The notes under the pieces were generated by a model. That model had not been told where the DNA came from and did not search any database. It saw nothing but the letters and a program-made list of their open reading frames with translations. This document shows, one piece after another, positions 1 to 8,480 of a DNA stretch of 15,818 nucleotides. The position numbers and the translations under genes were made by a program. Every line of letters begins with the position of its first letter. Position 1 is the stretch's first letter. Source of the stretch: Euzebyaceae bacterium (lineage in GTDB: Bacteria > Actinomycetota > Nitriliruptoria > Euzebyales > Egibacteraceae); assembly GCA_013696915.1 (NCBI GenBank), contig JACCXR010000458.1, positions 1 to 15,818 of the forward strand. Reading direction: 5' to 3'.

Positions 1-1
1 C

Positions 2-2662
2 CTCGCGACGGACCCGGAGGCGCTCGCGGTCCTCGCCGGCGACCTGGAGGCGCTCGACGCGGCGACCGTCCGGGGCCGGTGCGACGCGGTGCTCACCGAA
101 TGGCCCGACGCTCCGGCCGTCGCGCTCGCGCGCGTGCAGGCCCGCGGGCTACTGCGCGTGGCCGCCCGGGATCTCCTCGGCATGGCGGACACGCCGGCCG
201 CCACCGGGGAGCTGTCGGCGCTCGCCGACGGGGTGCTGTCCGCGGCGCTGGAGACGAGCGCCGCGGGGACCGGCGGGGCGCGCGTCGCCGTCGTCGCGAT
301 GGGCAAGCTCGGCGGACGGGAGCTCAACTACGTCTCGGACGTGGACGTCCTGTTCGTCCACGACGGCGACCTCGGGGCGGCGACGCGCACAGCGCGGCGC
401 TTCCTGTCGCTCCTCGCCGAGCCGACCCCGGAGGGGCGCGCCTACGAGGTCGACGCCAATCTGCGCCCCGAGGGTCGCGACGGCCCGCTGTCGCGCACCC
501 TCGACGCCTACGACGCCTACTACCAGCGGTGGGCCAGGCCGTGGGAGTTCCAGGCGCTGCTCAAGGCGCGGCCGGTCGCCGGCGACCGGGCGCTCGGCGA
601 CGCCTTCCTCGCCCTTGCCGAGCCGTACGTGTGGCCCGACCGGCTGGACCCCGCCGCCGTGGACGAGATCCAGCGGATGAAGGGGGTGGTGGAGGGCTCC
701 CGACAGGTCCGGCGCGACGGCCCCCGCCAGCTCAAGCTGGCGCCCGGCGGGCTGCGGGACATCGAATTCGCCGTCCAGCTGCTCCAGCTGGTCCACGGGC
801 GCCACGACCGGTCGCTGCGCAGCGCCAACACGCTCGCGGCGCTCACCGCCCTGGCAGGGGGCGGCTACGTCGACGACGGCGACGCGAACCTCTTCGCCGA
901 CGCCTACATCTTCCTGCGGACCGTCGAGCACCGGCTGCAGCTGCGCCGCCTGGTCCGCACCCACACCGTCCCGCGCGCCGACCGCGACCGCCACCGGCTC
1001 GCGCGCGCCACCGGCTTCCGCGACATCCCCGCAGCCACGGCGCTCCAGCAGTTCGACCGCGAGTACGCGCGGGTCCAGGCGGCGGTGCGCCGACTCCACG
1101 AGCAGCTGTTCTACCGCCCGCTGCTGTCGCGGTTCGCGCAGCTCGGCGCCGACGACCAGCTGCACGACAGGGGCGACGGCACCCTCGCCGGGGACGCCGC
1201 CGCCGACCGGCTCGCCGCACTGGGCTTCGCCGATCCGGTTCACGCCCTGTCCCACCTCCACGCGCTCGCGGGCGGGGTGAGCCGTAGGGCGCAGCTGTTC
1301 CGGACCCTGCTGCCGGCGCTGCTGCCCACGCTCGCGGCCTCGGCGGACCCGGATGGGGGTCTCGCGGCGCTCCGCTCGCTGGCCGAGCGACTGGCGGGGG
1401 CGCCCGTGTTCCTGCGCACCCTGCGCGACAATCCCCCCGTCGGCGAGCTGCTCGCCCAGGTCCTGGGCCGCAGCCGGCGGGTGGGGGAGTGGCTCGAGCG
1501 GCAACCCGACGCCGTCGGCGCGCTGGCGGACCTGCCGGCTCTGGCGCGACCGCTGACGGTCGCCGACTACCGCAGGCAGGCCGACGGCCTCGTCCGGCGC
1601 GGCGGCGGGGAGCCCGCCGCCGCAGACGGCCTGCGCCGCCTCCGCCGGCGGGAGGCCGCCAGGACCGCGGTGCGCGACCTCACCGGCCGGGCCGACCTCG
1701 CCGGCGTCATGGCCGAGCTGACCGGACTCGCGCAGGCCTGCCTGTCCGCCGCCGCGGCCGTGGTCGTGCCCGACGGTGTGCGACTCGCGGTGATCGGCCT
1801 CGGCACGCTCGGCGCCGCCGAGCTCGGATACTCCAGCGACCTCGACGTGCTGCTCGTCTTCGAGCCCGCGGAGGCGCGCACGGAGGCGCTCGACGCGGTC
1901 GAGCGGCTGCTGCGGCTGTTGTCCGGCGTCACGCCGGAGGGCCAGGCGTTCCGCGTCGACGTGAACCTGCGCCCGGAGGGCAAGGACGGCCCGCTCGCCA
2001 GGACCCTGGAATCCTCGCTCGCCTACTACGAGCGCTGGGGCGAGCCGTGGGAGCTGCAGGCGCTGACCCAGGCGCGGCCGGTCGCCGGCGACGCCGCGCT
2101 CGGCGACGCCTTCGTCGAGGAGGTCTCCGGGCTGGTCTACGCCGACCCTCCGCCGGCGACGCGGCTGCAGGCCGTCCGCCGCATGAAGGCCCGCGTCGAG
2201 CGCGAGCGCGCCGGCGAGGGTGCCCGCCGGCCCGGCCGCCCGCGGGTGACGCGCGGCCCGACCGCAGCCGTGCGGACGGACGTGAAGCTCGGAACGGGCG
2301 GCATGAGCGACGTCGAGTGGACCGTCCAGCTGCTCCAGCTCGCGGGCGGCGGGGCCGACCCGGGCCTGCGCGGCCCGGGCACGTTGCGGGCGGTCGAGGC
2401 CTGCGGGCAGGTCGGGTTGCTCGACGCCCGCGAGGCGCAGTGGCTCCGGGACGGCTGGACACTGCTGGGCCGCGTCCGCAACGCGCTGTACCTCGGTGGG
2501 GCGCGCGACGCCGACCGCCTGCCGGCGGCGCGCGAGGACCGGGAACGGCTCGCCCGCCTCCTCGGCTACCCCCGTCCGGGGGCGCAGGCCTTCACCGAGG
2601 ACCTCGAGCGGGCCATGCGCCGGATCCGCAAGGTCCACGAGCGCGCCTTCTACGAGACCTGA
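2..2662 (+). CDS. glnE: Bifunctional glutamine synthetase adenylyltransferase/adenylyl-removing enzyme GlnE, 5'-truncated by window edge
   Basis: GlnE attaches AMP to, and removes it from, a tyrosine of glutamine synthetase in the cytoplasm, tuning ammonia assimilation. The frame is open from base 2, so a GTG at 89 is probably internal; about 886 codons are visible, and the family is near 950-1000 residues, so only the N-terminus is missing. Two nucleotidyltransferase modules are clear. The first has GKLGGRELNYVSDVD (bases about 302-346) followed by the GGLRDIEFAVQLLQL signature near 747-790. The second has GTLGAAELGYSSDLD (about 1802-1846) followed by GGMSDVEWTVQLLQL near 2299-2343. In the family the N-terminal copy removes AMP and the C-terminal copy adds it. 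It ends in TGA, converges on the next gene and is followed by a strong inverted repeat. No glnA or glnB is visible. Identification is very secure. Confidence 0.96.
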   Translation, partial: LATDPEALAVLAGDLEALDAATVRGRCDAVLTEWPDAPAVALARVQARGLLRVAARDLLGMADTPAATGELSALADGVLSAALETSAAGTGGARVAVVAMGKLGGRELNYVSDVDVLFVHDGDLGAATRTARRFLSLLAEPTPEGRAYEVDANLRPEGRDGPLSRTLDAYDAYYQRWARPWEFQALLKARPVAGDRALGDAFLALAEPYVWPDRLDPAAVDEIQRMKGVVEGSRQVRRDGPRQLKLAPGGLRDIEFAVQLLQLVHGRHDRSLRSANTLAALTALAGGGYVDDGDANLFADAYIFLRTVEHRLQLRRLVRTHTVPRADRDRHRLARATGFRDIPAATALQQFDREYARVQAAVRRLHEQLFYRPLLSRFAQLGADDQLHDRGDGTLAGDAAADRLAALGFADPVHALSHLHALAGGVSRRAQLFRTLLPALLPTLAASADPDGGLAALRSLAERLAGAPVFLRTLRDNPPVGELLAQVLGRSRRVGEWLERQPDAVGALADLPALARPLTVADYRRQADGLVRRGGGEPAAADGLRRLRRREAARTAVRDLTGRADLAGVMAELTGLAQACLSAAAAVVVPDGVRLAVIGLGTLGAAELGYSSDLDVLLVFEPAEARTEALDAVERLLRLLSGVTPEGQAFRVDVNLRPEGKDGPLARTLESSLAYYERWGEPWELQALTQARPVAGDAALGDAFVEEVSGLVYADPPPATRLQAVRRMKARVERERAGEGARRPGRPRVTRGPTAAVRTDVKLGTGGMSDVEWTVQLLQLAGGGADPGLRGPGTLRAVEACGQVGLLDAREAQWLRDGWTLLGRVRNALYLGGARDADRLPAAREDRERLARLLGYPRPGAQAFTEDLERAMRRIRKVHERAFYET

Positions 2663-2773
2663 CGGCCGGAGGCCGCCGGCCCCCTGATCGCCGGCGGCAG
2701 ACCGGGTCGGCGACCCGAGGCCCGCGGTGGCGTTCGGCGGTCGGCGTCTCGATCAATGCGCTCACTCCCAACC

Positions 2774-2813
2774 TTCGAAGGGTAGGCGCCGCAGTCGACG
2801 CCTACCCTTCGAA
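2774..2813. terminator. Bidirectional hairpin terminator between glnE and the beta-helix gene
   Basis: Arms 2774-2788 and 2799-2813 are a perfect 15-bp inverted repeat around a 10-nt loop. The element lies between two convergent genes (glnE ends at 2662, the minus-strand gene ends at 2889). There is no T-run on either side, so if it terminates transcription it does so as a U-tract-poor hairpin, which is common in high-GC actinobacteria. The rest of 2663-2888 shows no coding signal. Confidence 0.75.
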
Positions 2814-2888
2814 CGCTGCGGCCACGGGCCCCGCGGGCGCGCCAACGCCCGCGCCCCTGCCTCGGGCGGCGGCCGGCGGCGGCCCGGG

Positions 2889-5528
2889 TCAGCCGAGCTG
2901 CTCCTCGACGGCCGCGGAGATCGCCGCGGTGCCGCCGAGGATGCGGATGAGCCGCAGAGCGGGCCGGTTGCCGGTCAGCCACTGGCCCGAAGCGCGGGAG
3001 TGGGCGAGATCGGCGCCGCTGACGAGCAGCAGCACCCCGCCGTCGCCCGCCGCGGCCGGGCCGCCGCTCAGGGCGTCGGGCCAGGTGTGGCCGGCCGCGA
3101 GCCACAGGCTGGCGGGGTCCATGCCGATCGACATCGCACGGTCCGCGAGGATGCGGGAGGTGTCGAACCGGTCCGTGCCGCCGAGGCGCTCGACGCGGAC
3201 GCCGGCGGCTTCGGCGGCATTGGCGACGCCGTTCGCGATCGCCGCCGGACCGCCCACGAGGGCGAGGTCGGTGACCCCGAGCTGCTCGAGCGCGGCGGCG
3301 GTGGGCTCCGGAAGGGCGTCGCGTGTGGCGAGCAGGATCGGCGCACCTTGGAAGGCCGCGAGCGCCGATACCGACAGGGCGTCGGGCCAACCGCGCGCCG
3401 GGTCGGCGTTCGCGCCCTCGGCCAGGTACGCGGCGGTCGTCGACTCCGCGCCCGTGACGGCGAGCAGCTCGCCGGCGATGCCGACCGCGGTGTCGAAGCG
3501 GGTCGCGCCGCCGAGCCGCACGACCGTGCCGGCGGCGGTCTGTTCGACGAGTTGCTCGCGGATCAGCTCGGAGAGCGCCGACGGCCCGCCGAGCAGGTAC
3601 GCGCCGGTGGCGCCGAGGCGGGTGATCTCCGCGGCGGTGTCGGGGTGCAGCTCGCCCGGCTGCGTCAGCAGGATCGGCGCGTCGACGGCCGCCGCCAACG
3701 GTCCGCCGGTCAGGGCGTCGGGGTACGCGTCCGCGCGGGCGAGGACGACCCGGTCGCTGCCGTCGGGGTAGCGGGCCCGCGACACGGCGATCGCGGTCTG
3801 CACCCGCGTCTCGCCGGCGAGGCGCTCGACGTCGACCGGGGGCGGGGCGCCCGCCGGCAGGACCGAGCGGTTGAGGGAGAACTCCGAGGTGTTCCCGACG
3901 GCGTCGGTGGCGGTCGCCGTGACGAACTCGCCGACCGCCGGGCCCGCCACCGTGACCGTGAAGCTGCGGTCCGCGCCGGCGACGGCGGAGCCGACGAACG
4001 TCCTGCCCTCCCCGTGCTCGCCGTCCCGGCGGTCGGCGACGAACACCTCGACCGTGCATCCGGGGCAGGCGGTGCCGGCGGCGAGCTCCGTCGTGGCGTG
4101 CGCGACGAGGGGGGCGTTGAGGCTCTGGTTCGCGCCGGTGCCCGACGCGTCGAGCGCGTTCAGGGCGTTGGCGACCCCGAACGGGGCGAGGTCGATCCCC
4201 AGCCCGGGCGCATTCGCGTAGATGGAGTTGCGCGTGATCGTGTGGAAGTCCGTCCCGGCATCGCCGCTGACGCGGACGCCGGACGGGTTGTGCGCGATGA
4301 CGTTGTCCGGTCCGATCTGCGTGCCGGTGGCGTGCTGGGCCACCTCGATGCCGACGTTGGAGTTCGGCAACGGCGTCCCGTCGAGCGCGACGCCGATGCG
4401 GTTGCCGCGGACCACGTTGTCCGCCGAACTGTAGCTGCGCGTGCTCGAGGTCGTGATCTCGATGCCGCCGCCGTGGTTGTTGCCGATGACGTTGCCCTCG
4501 ATGCGGTTGCCGCTGGGGCCGTCCTTGATGCGCACGCCGAAGTGGCCGTTGTAAGCGTGGACGGACGGTTGGGTCCCGGTCACGTCCGTGCCGATGAAGT
4601 TCCCGACGACCGCGTTGCCGGTCGTGGCCACCCCGTGGGAGAGCTCCACGCCCTCCCAGTTGTTGCCCGACACGACGTTGCGCTGCCCGGGCTGTGTGCC
4701 GCCGACGACGTTGTCGCTGGCGCCGAGACCGATGTCGACGCCGTGGTTGGCGTTGCGCAGCCGTGCGGCGCCGTCGGGGCTGAGCCCGATGAGGTTGTTG
4801 TAGACGACGTTGCCGACCGAACCCTCGTCGGCGATGGCCACACCGTTGAAGGCGTTGCCGGAGATGACGTTGCGGTCGGCCGGGGCGACATCGCCCACCT
4901 GGTTCGCGGCGGCGCCTCCGCGGATGACGACGGCGCTCGAGCCGAGCACCGTCTGGGCGGCTCCGTGCGTGCCGGTGGCGTCGGTGCCGAGGAAGTTGCC
5001 GACGATCCGGTTCCCGGTGGCGGCCGCCCCGGTCAGCGCCACCGCCTGGCGGACGTTGTAGATCGCGAGCCCGCGGAGCTCGTTCCCACCCGAGGAGACG
5101 GCGAACGCATCGAACCCTCCCGGACCCTGACCCTCGACCTCGACCTGAAGGCGGGCGTTGCTCACGAGCGGATCGGTGTTCGGCGCGGCCCCCGGCTGGG
5201 TGTAGCCGTCGATCACCGTGGGACCGGTGCCCTCGGTGATGGTCAGTCTGGCCGTGAGGGCGATCGTGTGGGGGCCCTCGCCCGGAATGGCGAACTCGAT
5301 GCGGGTGGGACCGGGTGACCGCTCCGCCTCCTTGACGGCCGCCCGCAGCGTGCACCCGCCCGCCGCGGTGCGGCACAGCCCGTCCGTCGGCGTGGCGTCA
5401 CCGTCGTCCGCCACGGAGTCCACGACAAAGAGCTCGCCCTCGGCGTGCGCCGGTGCCGGCACGGCGGCGACCGCGAGGACGAGCAGCAGGACGGCGCTCA
5501 AGCGCGGCCCGCGGACTGGCTTGCCCAT
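2889..5528 (-). CDS. Secreted CSLREA / parallel beta-helix protein with C-terminal CWB2 cell-wall-binding triplet
   Basis: A predicted exported surface protein of 879 residues. Residues 1-29 form a signal peptide (basic start, leucine-rich core, AHA cleavage site). Residues 32-70 match the CSLREA domain, with C52 and a CTLRAAVKEAE stretch. Residues about 150-445 hold NosD/PbH1-type turns with repeated N-x-V-x-GN and GTDxTGT units, as in right-handed parallel beta-helices. Residues 475-555 match the domain that usually follows in CSLREA proteins, with a GEHGEGRTFVG stretch and then ATATDAVGNTSEFS. Residues 567-879 are three CWB2 repeats (R-x-GG-x-TRFDTA, PDAL, PILL, LVGGPAA motifs). The ATG at 5528 is chosen because AAAGG lies 8 nt upstream and the signal peptide starts there; the frame runs open for 215 further codons upstream without such signals. 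Substrate is unknown; beta-helices of this kind often bind or cleave polysaccharide, but I see no catalytic signature. Confidence 0.88.
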   Translation of the reverse strand: MGKPVRGPRLSAVLLLVLAVAAVPAPAHAEGELFVVDSVADDGDATPTDGLCRTAAGGCTLRAAVKEAERSPGPTRIEFAIPGEGPHTIALTARLTITEGTGPTVIDGYTQPGAAPNTDPLVSNARLQVEVEGQGPGGFDAFAVSSGGNELRGLAIYNVRQAVALTGAAATGNRIVGNFLGTDATGTHGAAQTVLGSSAVVIRGGAAANQVGDVAPADRNVISGNAFNGVAIADEGSVGNVVYNNLIGLSPDGAARLRNANHGVDIGLGASDNVVGGTQPGQRNVVSGNNWEGVELSHGVATTGNAVVGNFIGTDVTGTQPSVHAYNGHFGVRIKDGPSGNRIEGNVIGNNHGGGIEITTSSTRSYSSADNVVRGNRIGVALDGTPLPNSNVGIEVAQHATGTQIGPDNVIAHNPSGVRVSGDAGTDFHTITRNSIYANAPGLGIDLAPFGVANALNALDASGTGANQSLNAPLVAHATTELAAGTACPGCTVEVFVADRRDGEHGEGRTFVGSAVAGADRSFTVTVAGPAVGEFVTATATDAVGNTSEFSLNRSVLPAGAPPPVDVERLAGETRVQTAIAVSRARYPDGSDRVVLARADAYPDALTGGPLAAAVDAPILLTQPGELHPDTAAEITRLGATGAYLLGGPSALSELIREQLVEQTAAGTVVRLGGATRFDTAVGIAGELLAVTGAESTTAAYLAEGANADPARGWPDALSVSALAAFQGAPILLATRDALPEPTAAALEQLGVTDLALVGGPAAIANGVANAAEAAGVRVERLGGTDRFDTSRILADRAMSIGMDPASLWLAAGHTWPDALSGGPAAAGDGGVLLLVSGADLAHSRASGQWLTGNRPALRLIRILGGTAAISAAVEEQLG

Positions 5529-5785
5529 GATCTTTGCCTTTGATCGCCGGTTGCGGGCCACCCCTCGGCCGGGCGCTCCACCCGCCCCCCGCGGGGGATG
5601 GTACGCGTAACCCATCCGGGAGCGGCTCCGAGCCGAACGCTCCAGTAGGGGTTCGCGGCGTGCGGGGGCGCGGCTTGGGTCCTCCCGGACTTTCGACCGA
5701 ACCTCTGGAGGGCGCCTCCGGCGACGGCGGCGGCCTCGCGCACCCGACCACCCGCACCACCGGCCCGTACCCCTCGCCCGCAGAT
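5529..5785. promoter_or_regulatory. Divergent intergenic region with a small dyad
   Basis: This roughly 260-bp region lies between two divergently transcribed CWB2 genes and must carry both promoters. At 5596-5617 GGATGG and CCATCC form 6-bp arms around a 10-base centre that contains the 8-bp palindrome TACGCGTA (5602-5609). On the minus strand TACCAT (5598-5603) could be a -10 element, but no convincing -35 box accompanies it. A second small dyad, CGGCTC-C-GAGCCG, starts near 5623. An operator role for either is a guess. Confidence 0.3.
5537..5541 (-). promoter_or_regulatory. Ribosome binding site of the beta-helix gene
   Basis: On the minus strand AAAGG lies 8 nt before the ATG at 5528. 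It decides this start over the longer open frame that continues upstream across the divergent gene. Confidence 0.6.
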
Positions 5786-5790
5786 GGAGG
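5786..5790 (+). promoter_or_regulatory. Ribosome binding site that sets the start of the CWB2-only gene
   Basis: GGAGG sits 5 nt before the ATG at 5796. An in-frame ATG at 5784 overlaps this site and has no Shine-Dalgarno sequence of its own, so 5796 is preferred. Confidence 0.7.
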
Positions 5791-5795
5791 CCCGC

Positions 5796-6887
5796 ATGAC
5801 GAGAGCAACCCGGTCCCGACCGGGACCGGTATCGCACGTCCTTCTCCTGGCGGTGATCGCGGCGATGCTGCTCGCGACGGCGCCCCTCGGCGCCGCGCAC
5901 GCGCAGCAGGCGCAGCGCGTCACCCGCCTCACCGCTGACTCGAACACCGGCGCCGCCATCGCGTGGAGCCGGCTCACCTATGCCGCCGGCGCCGGGCCGA
6001 CGGTGCTCCTCGCCCGCGACGACGTCTTCGTCGACGCGCTGACCACCGGATCCGCCCAGGGGGCGCTCGACGCCCCGCTGCTGTTGACCGACGGCGACGC
6101 CCTGTCGCCCGACACCGCGACCGAGCTCGAACGGCTCGGAGCCCAGGACGTCACCATCATGGGCGGCGAGCACGCCGTCTCGGCGGCGGTCGAGGCCGAA
6201 CTCGCCGACCTCGGGTACGCGACCACCAGGCTTTCGGGCGCGACGCGCCTCGAGACCGCCACCGAGGTGGCCGGCGCCTTCTTCCCGAACGCGACCACCG
6301 CGGTGATCGCGCGGGCGTTCCCGACCTCCGACGAGCAGACGCAGGCGTTCGCCGACTCGCTGGCGGTCGGCTCCTTCTCCGCCGGCACCGGAATCCCGGT
6401 GCTGCTGACCGAGGTCGACCGGCTGAGCGACTCCACCAGGGCCTACCTGGACGCTGCGCCCGTCGAGAACATCATCGTCGTGGGCGGCACAGCCGCGGTG
6501 AGCGAGGCCGTGATGGCCGAACTCGCGACCATCGACATGGAGAGCAAGGGACCCGGCGCGGAGTTGACCGTCAATCGCGTCGCGGCCGGCACGCGCTTCG
6601 GCACCGCCGTGGCGCTGGCGAACGAGTTCGGGTACTCGACCGCGGCGGATGCGCCGCGGATCCTGCTGATCGCCGGGACCGGCGCGGACGCGTGGGCCTC
6701 CGGGCTCCCCGCGGGCGCCCAGTCCGGCAGCGGCGCGGCCACCGTGCTCGCCGACGGTGCGACGCTTCCCGCCGAGACGCTCGCCCTGCTCGAGGGCGGC
6801 TCCGGCAAGCCGCTCATCTGCGGCCCCGCGGTGGAGGCATCCGCCTGCGACGCGGCGGCCGAGGCGCTGGGGCTGACGGGCTCATGA
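5796..6887 (+). CDS. Secreted CWB2-only cell wall-binding repeat protein
   Basis: A 363-residue predicted exported protein made almost wholly of CWB2 repeats, the module known in other Gram-positives for non-covalent cell-wall attachment. A signal peptide covers residues 1-36 (hydrophobic LLLAVIAAMLLA core, AHA cleavage before QQ). Three repeats follow: about 42-140 (VTRLTADSNTGAA, VFVDALTTG, APLLLTDG, IMGGEHAVS), 144-240 (RLSGATRLETA, PVLLTE, IVVGGTAAVS) and 259-355 (NRVAAGTRFGTA, degenerate at its end, where two cysteines, C342 and C351, lie near the C-terminus). No other domain is present, so this may be a free surface adaptor or may work with its downstream neighbour, a secreted DUF4331 protein 65 nt away on the same strand. 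It is divergent from the beta-helix/CWB2 gene. Confidence 0.88.
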   Translation: MTRATRSRPGPVSHVLLLAVIAAMLLATAPLGAAHAQQAQRVTRLTADSNTGAAIAWSRLTYAAGAGPTVLLARDDVFVDALTTGSAQGALDAPLLLTDGDALSPDTATELERLGAQDVTIMGGEHAVSAAVEAELADLGYATTRLSGATRLETATEVAGAFFPNATTAVIARAFPTSDEQTQAFADSLAVGSFSAGTGIPVLLTEVDRLSDSTRAYLDAAPVENIIVVGGTAAVSEAVMAELATIDMESKGPGAELTVNRVAAGTRFGTAVALANEFGYSTAADAPRILLIAGTGADAWASGLPAGAQSGSGAATVLADGATLPAETLALLEGGSGKPLICGPAVEASACDAAAEALGLTGS

Positions 6888-6938
6888 GCGCGACCACGCA
6901 CGACTCCCCCAGCACGTCACCCCTCCACCTCTCGCCAC

Positions 6939-6945
6939 AGGAAGG
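6939..6945 (+). promoter_or_regulatory. Ribosome binding site of the DUF4331 gene
   Basis: AGGAAGG lies 7 nt before the ATG at 6953. It favours this start over the ATG at 6884 that overlaps the upstream stop codon as ATGA but has no ribosome binding site and would put 23 hydrophilic residues before the signal peptide. Confidence 0.65.
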
Positions 6946-6952
6946 TCGCCAC

Positions 6953-8413
6953 ATGACATCTGCTCGCCCCCGGCTCCCCCGGGCCATGCTCGCGGTGGGC
7001 CTGTCCGCCACCCTGCTGCTCTCGATGCTCGCCACGGTCAACGCGTCCAGCCACCGGGAGGCACCGCTGATCGCGGAGGACCCGGTCGCGGACAACACGG
7101 ACGTCTACGCATTCGTGAGCCCCGACGCCCCCGACACGGTCACGCTGATCTCGAACTGGATCCCGCTGCAGGTCCCCGCCGGCGGCCCGAACTTCTACAA
7201 CTTCGGTGAGGACGTCCTCTACCAGGTCCACATCGACAACGACGGCGACGCCGTCGCGGACATCACCTACGAGTGGCGGTTCCGCACCGAGATCGCCAAC
7301 CCCGACACGTTCCTCTACGCCACCGGCCCGATCGAGTCGCTCGACGACCCCGACTTCAACCTCCGCCAGACGTACACGCTGGCCGAGATCTCAGACGGCG
7401 TCCGCACGGTGCTCGGGCAGAACCTGCCCGTGCCGCCGAACAACGTCGGGCCGCGGTCGACGCCGGACTACGAGGCGCTCGCCGACGCTGCGATCGTCGA
7501 GCTTGAAGGCGGCTACAAGTCGTTCGCCGGTCAGCGCGACGAGGCCTTCCAGGTCGACCTCGGGTCCATCTTCGACCTCGGCGGCCTGCGGCCGTTGAAC
7601 GAGGCCCACATCGTCCCCCTGCCCGCCGAGGACGGGGTCGACGCGACCGCCGGACTGAACGTCCACTCGGTGGTGCTGCAGGTCCCGACCGCCGAACTCA
7701 CCCGCGGCGGCAGTGGCTACGACCCCGTCATCGGGGTCTGGTCGACGACCGACCGCCGCCGCTCGCGCGTCTTCGCCGGCGGCAACGGCGCGATGCCGGT
7801 CCACAACGGCCCGTTCGTCCAGATCTCGCGTCTGGGCATGCCGCTCGTCAACGAGGTCGTGATCCCGCTCGGGATCAAGGACACCTTCAACGCGATCCGC
7901 CCCGACCAGGACGCGGCGGCGCTGTCCCAGCCGGACGGGTCCATCCCGCTCCTGCAGGACCCCGAGCTCGGTCGCCTGATCGAGCTGCTCTACTCGCCGA
8001 CCGGCATCGACGTCCCGGACGCCGGCCGGACGGACCTGATCACCATCTACCTGACCGGCATCCCGGACCTCAACCAGCCCAGGGACCTGTCGCAGCCGGG
8101 CGAGATGATCCGGCTGAACACCTCGATCATGCCGACCGAGAGCGACCCGAATGAGCAGAACCGCCTCGGCCTGCTCGGCGGCGACCTCGACGGCTTCCCC
8201 AACGGCCGCCGTCTCATCGACGACACCGTGGACATCTCGCTGCAGGTCGTGGCCGGCAACACGCCGCTGACCCCGGAGTTCCAGCGTGAGCCGAACAGCC
8301 TGCTCGGCGACGGCGTCGACTTCAACGACAAGCCGCTGCTGACTTCGTTCCCGTACATCCCGCACCCGCACTCCGGCTACGACTACACCCCACCGGTGTC
8401 GTCCGACTCCTAG
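6953..8413 (+). CDS. Secreted DUF4331 family protein
   Basis: A 486-residue protein of the DUF4331 family, whose biochemical role is not established. Residues 1-31 form a signal peptide (LAVGLSATLLLSMLATVNA), and cleavage after VNA would leave a mature N-terminus SSHREAP, the hallmark opening of this family, followed by the expected NTDVYAFVSPDAPD stretch. The body is rich in Asp, Asn and Gly and keeps long conserved-looking segments such as NLRQTYTLAEI and GFPNGRRLIDD. The end is near PYIPHPHSGYDY, also typical of the family. It follows the CWB2-only gene by 65 nt, probably on one transcript, and ends in TAG just before a strong hairpin. It has no CWB2 repeats or membrane anchor, so it may be released or may be held on the wall through its neighbour. 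Confidence 0.9.
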   Translation: MTSARPRLPRAMLAVGLSATLLLSMLATVNASSHREAPLIAEDPVADNTDVYAFVSPDAPDTVTLISNWIPLQVPAGGPNFYNFGEDVLYQVHIDNDGDAVADITYEWRFRTEIANPDTFLYATGPIESLDDPDFNLRQTYTLAEISDGVRTVLGQNLPVPPNNVGPRSTPDYEALADAAIVELEGGYKSFAGQRDEAFQVDLGSIFDLGGLRPLNEAHIVPLPAEDGVDATAGLNVHSVVLQVPTAELTRGGSGYDPVIGVWSTTDRRRSRVFAGGNGAMPVHNGPFVQISRLGMPLVNEVVIPLGIKDTFNAIRPDQDAAALSQPDGSIPLLQDPELGRLIELLYSPTGIDVPDAGRTDLITIYLTGIPDLNQPRDLSQPGEMIRLNTSIMPTESDPNEQNRLGLLGGDLDGFPNGRRLIDDTVDISLQVVAGNTPLTPEFQREPNSLLGDGVDFNDKPLLTSFPYIPHPHSGYDYTPPVSSDS

Positions 8414-8432
8414 TCGGTCGCTGACCCGCGCG

Positions 8433-8465
8433 CGAAGGCCCCCACCGATCCGGTGGGGGCCTTCG
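8433..8465. terminator. Bidirectional hairpin terminator between DUF4331 and CapA genes
   Basis: Arms 8433-8447 and 8451-8465 are a perfect 15-bp inverted repeat with a 3-nt loop (ATC). It lies 19 bp after the DUF4331 stop and 15 bp past the end of the convergent CapA-fusion gene, so it can serve both. No T-run follows on the plus strand. Confidence 0.88.
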
Positions 8466-8480
8466 GGTTGCGGGGCGCTG

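Noticed and set aside
149..2638. Long minus-strand frame opposite glnE
   Set aside because: It is a shadow of glnE in very GC-rich DNA: low-complexity Arg/Gly/Ala/Pro composition and no domain, while the plus strand encodes clear GlnE signatures.
2727..5318. 863-codon plus-strand frame opposite the beta-helix gene
   Set aside because: Composition is repetitive Gly/Arg/Asp/Val with no recognisable domain; the minus strand has a signal peptide, CSLREA and CWB2 motifs.
5784..5795. Upstream ATG for the CWB2-only gene
   Set aside because: It overlaps the GGAGG site that serves the ATG at 5796 and has no ribosome binding site.
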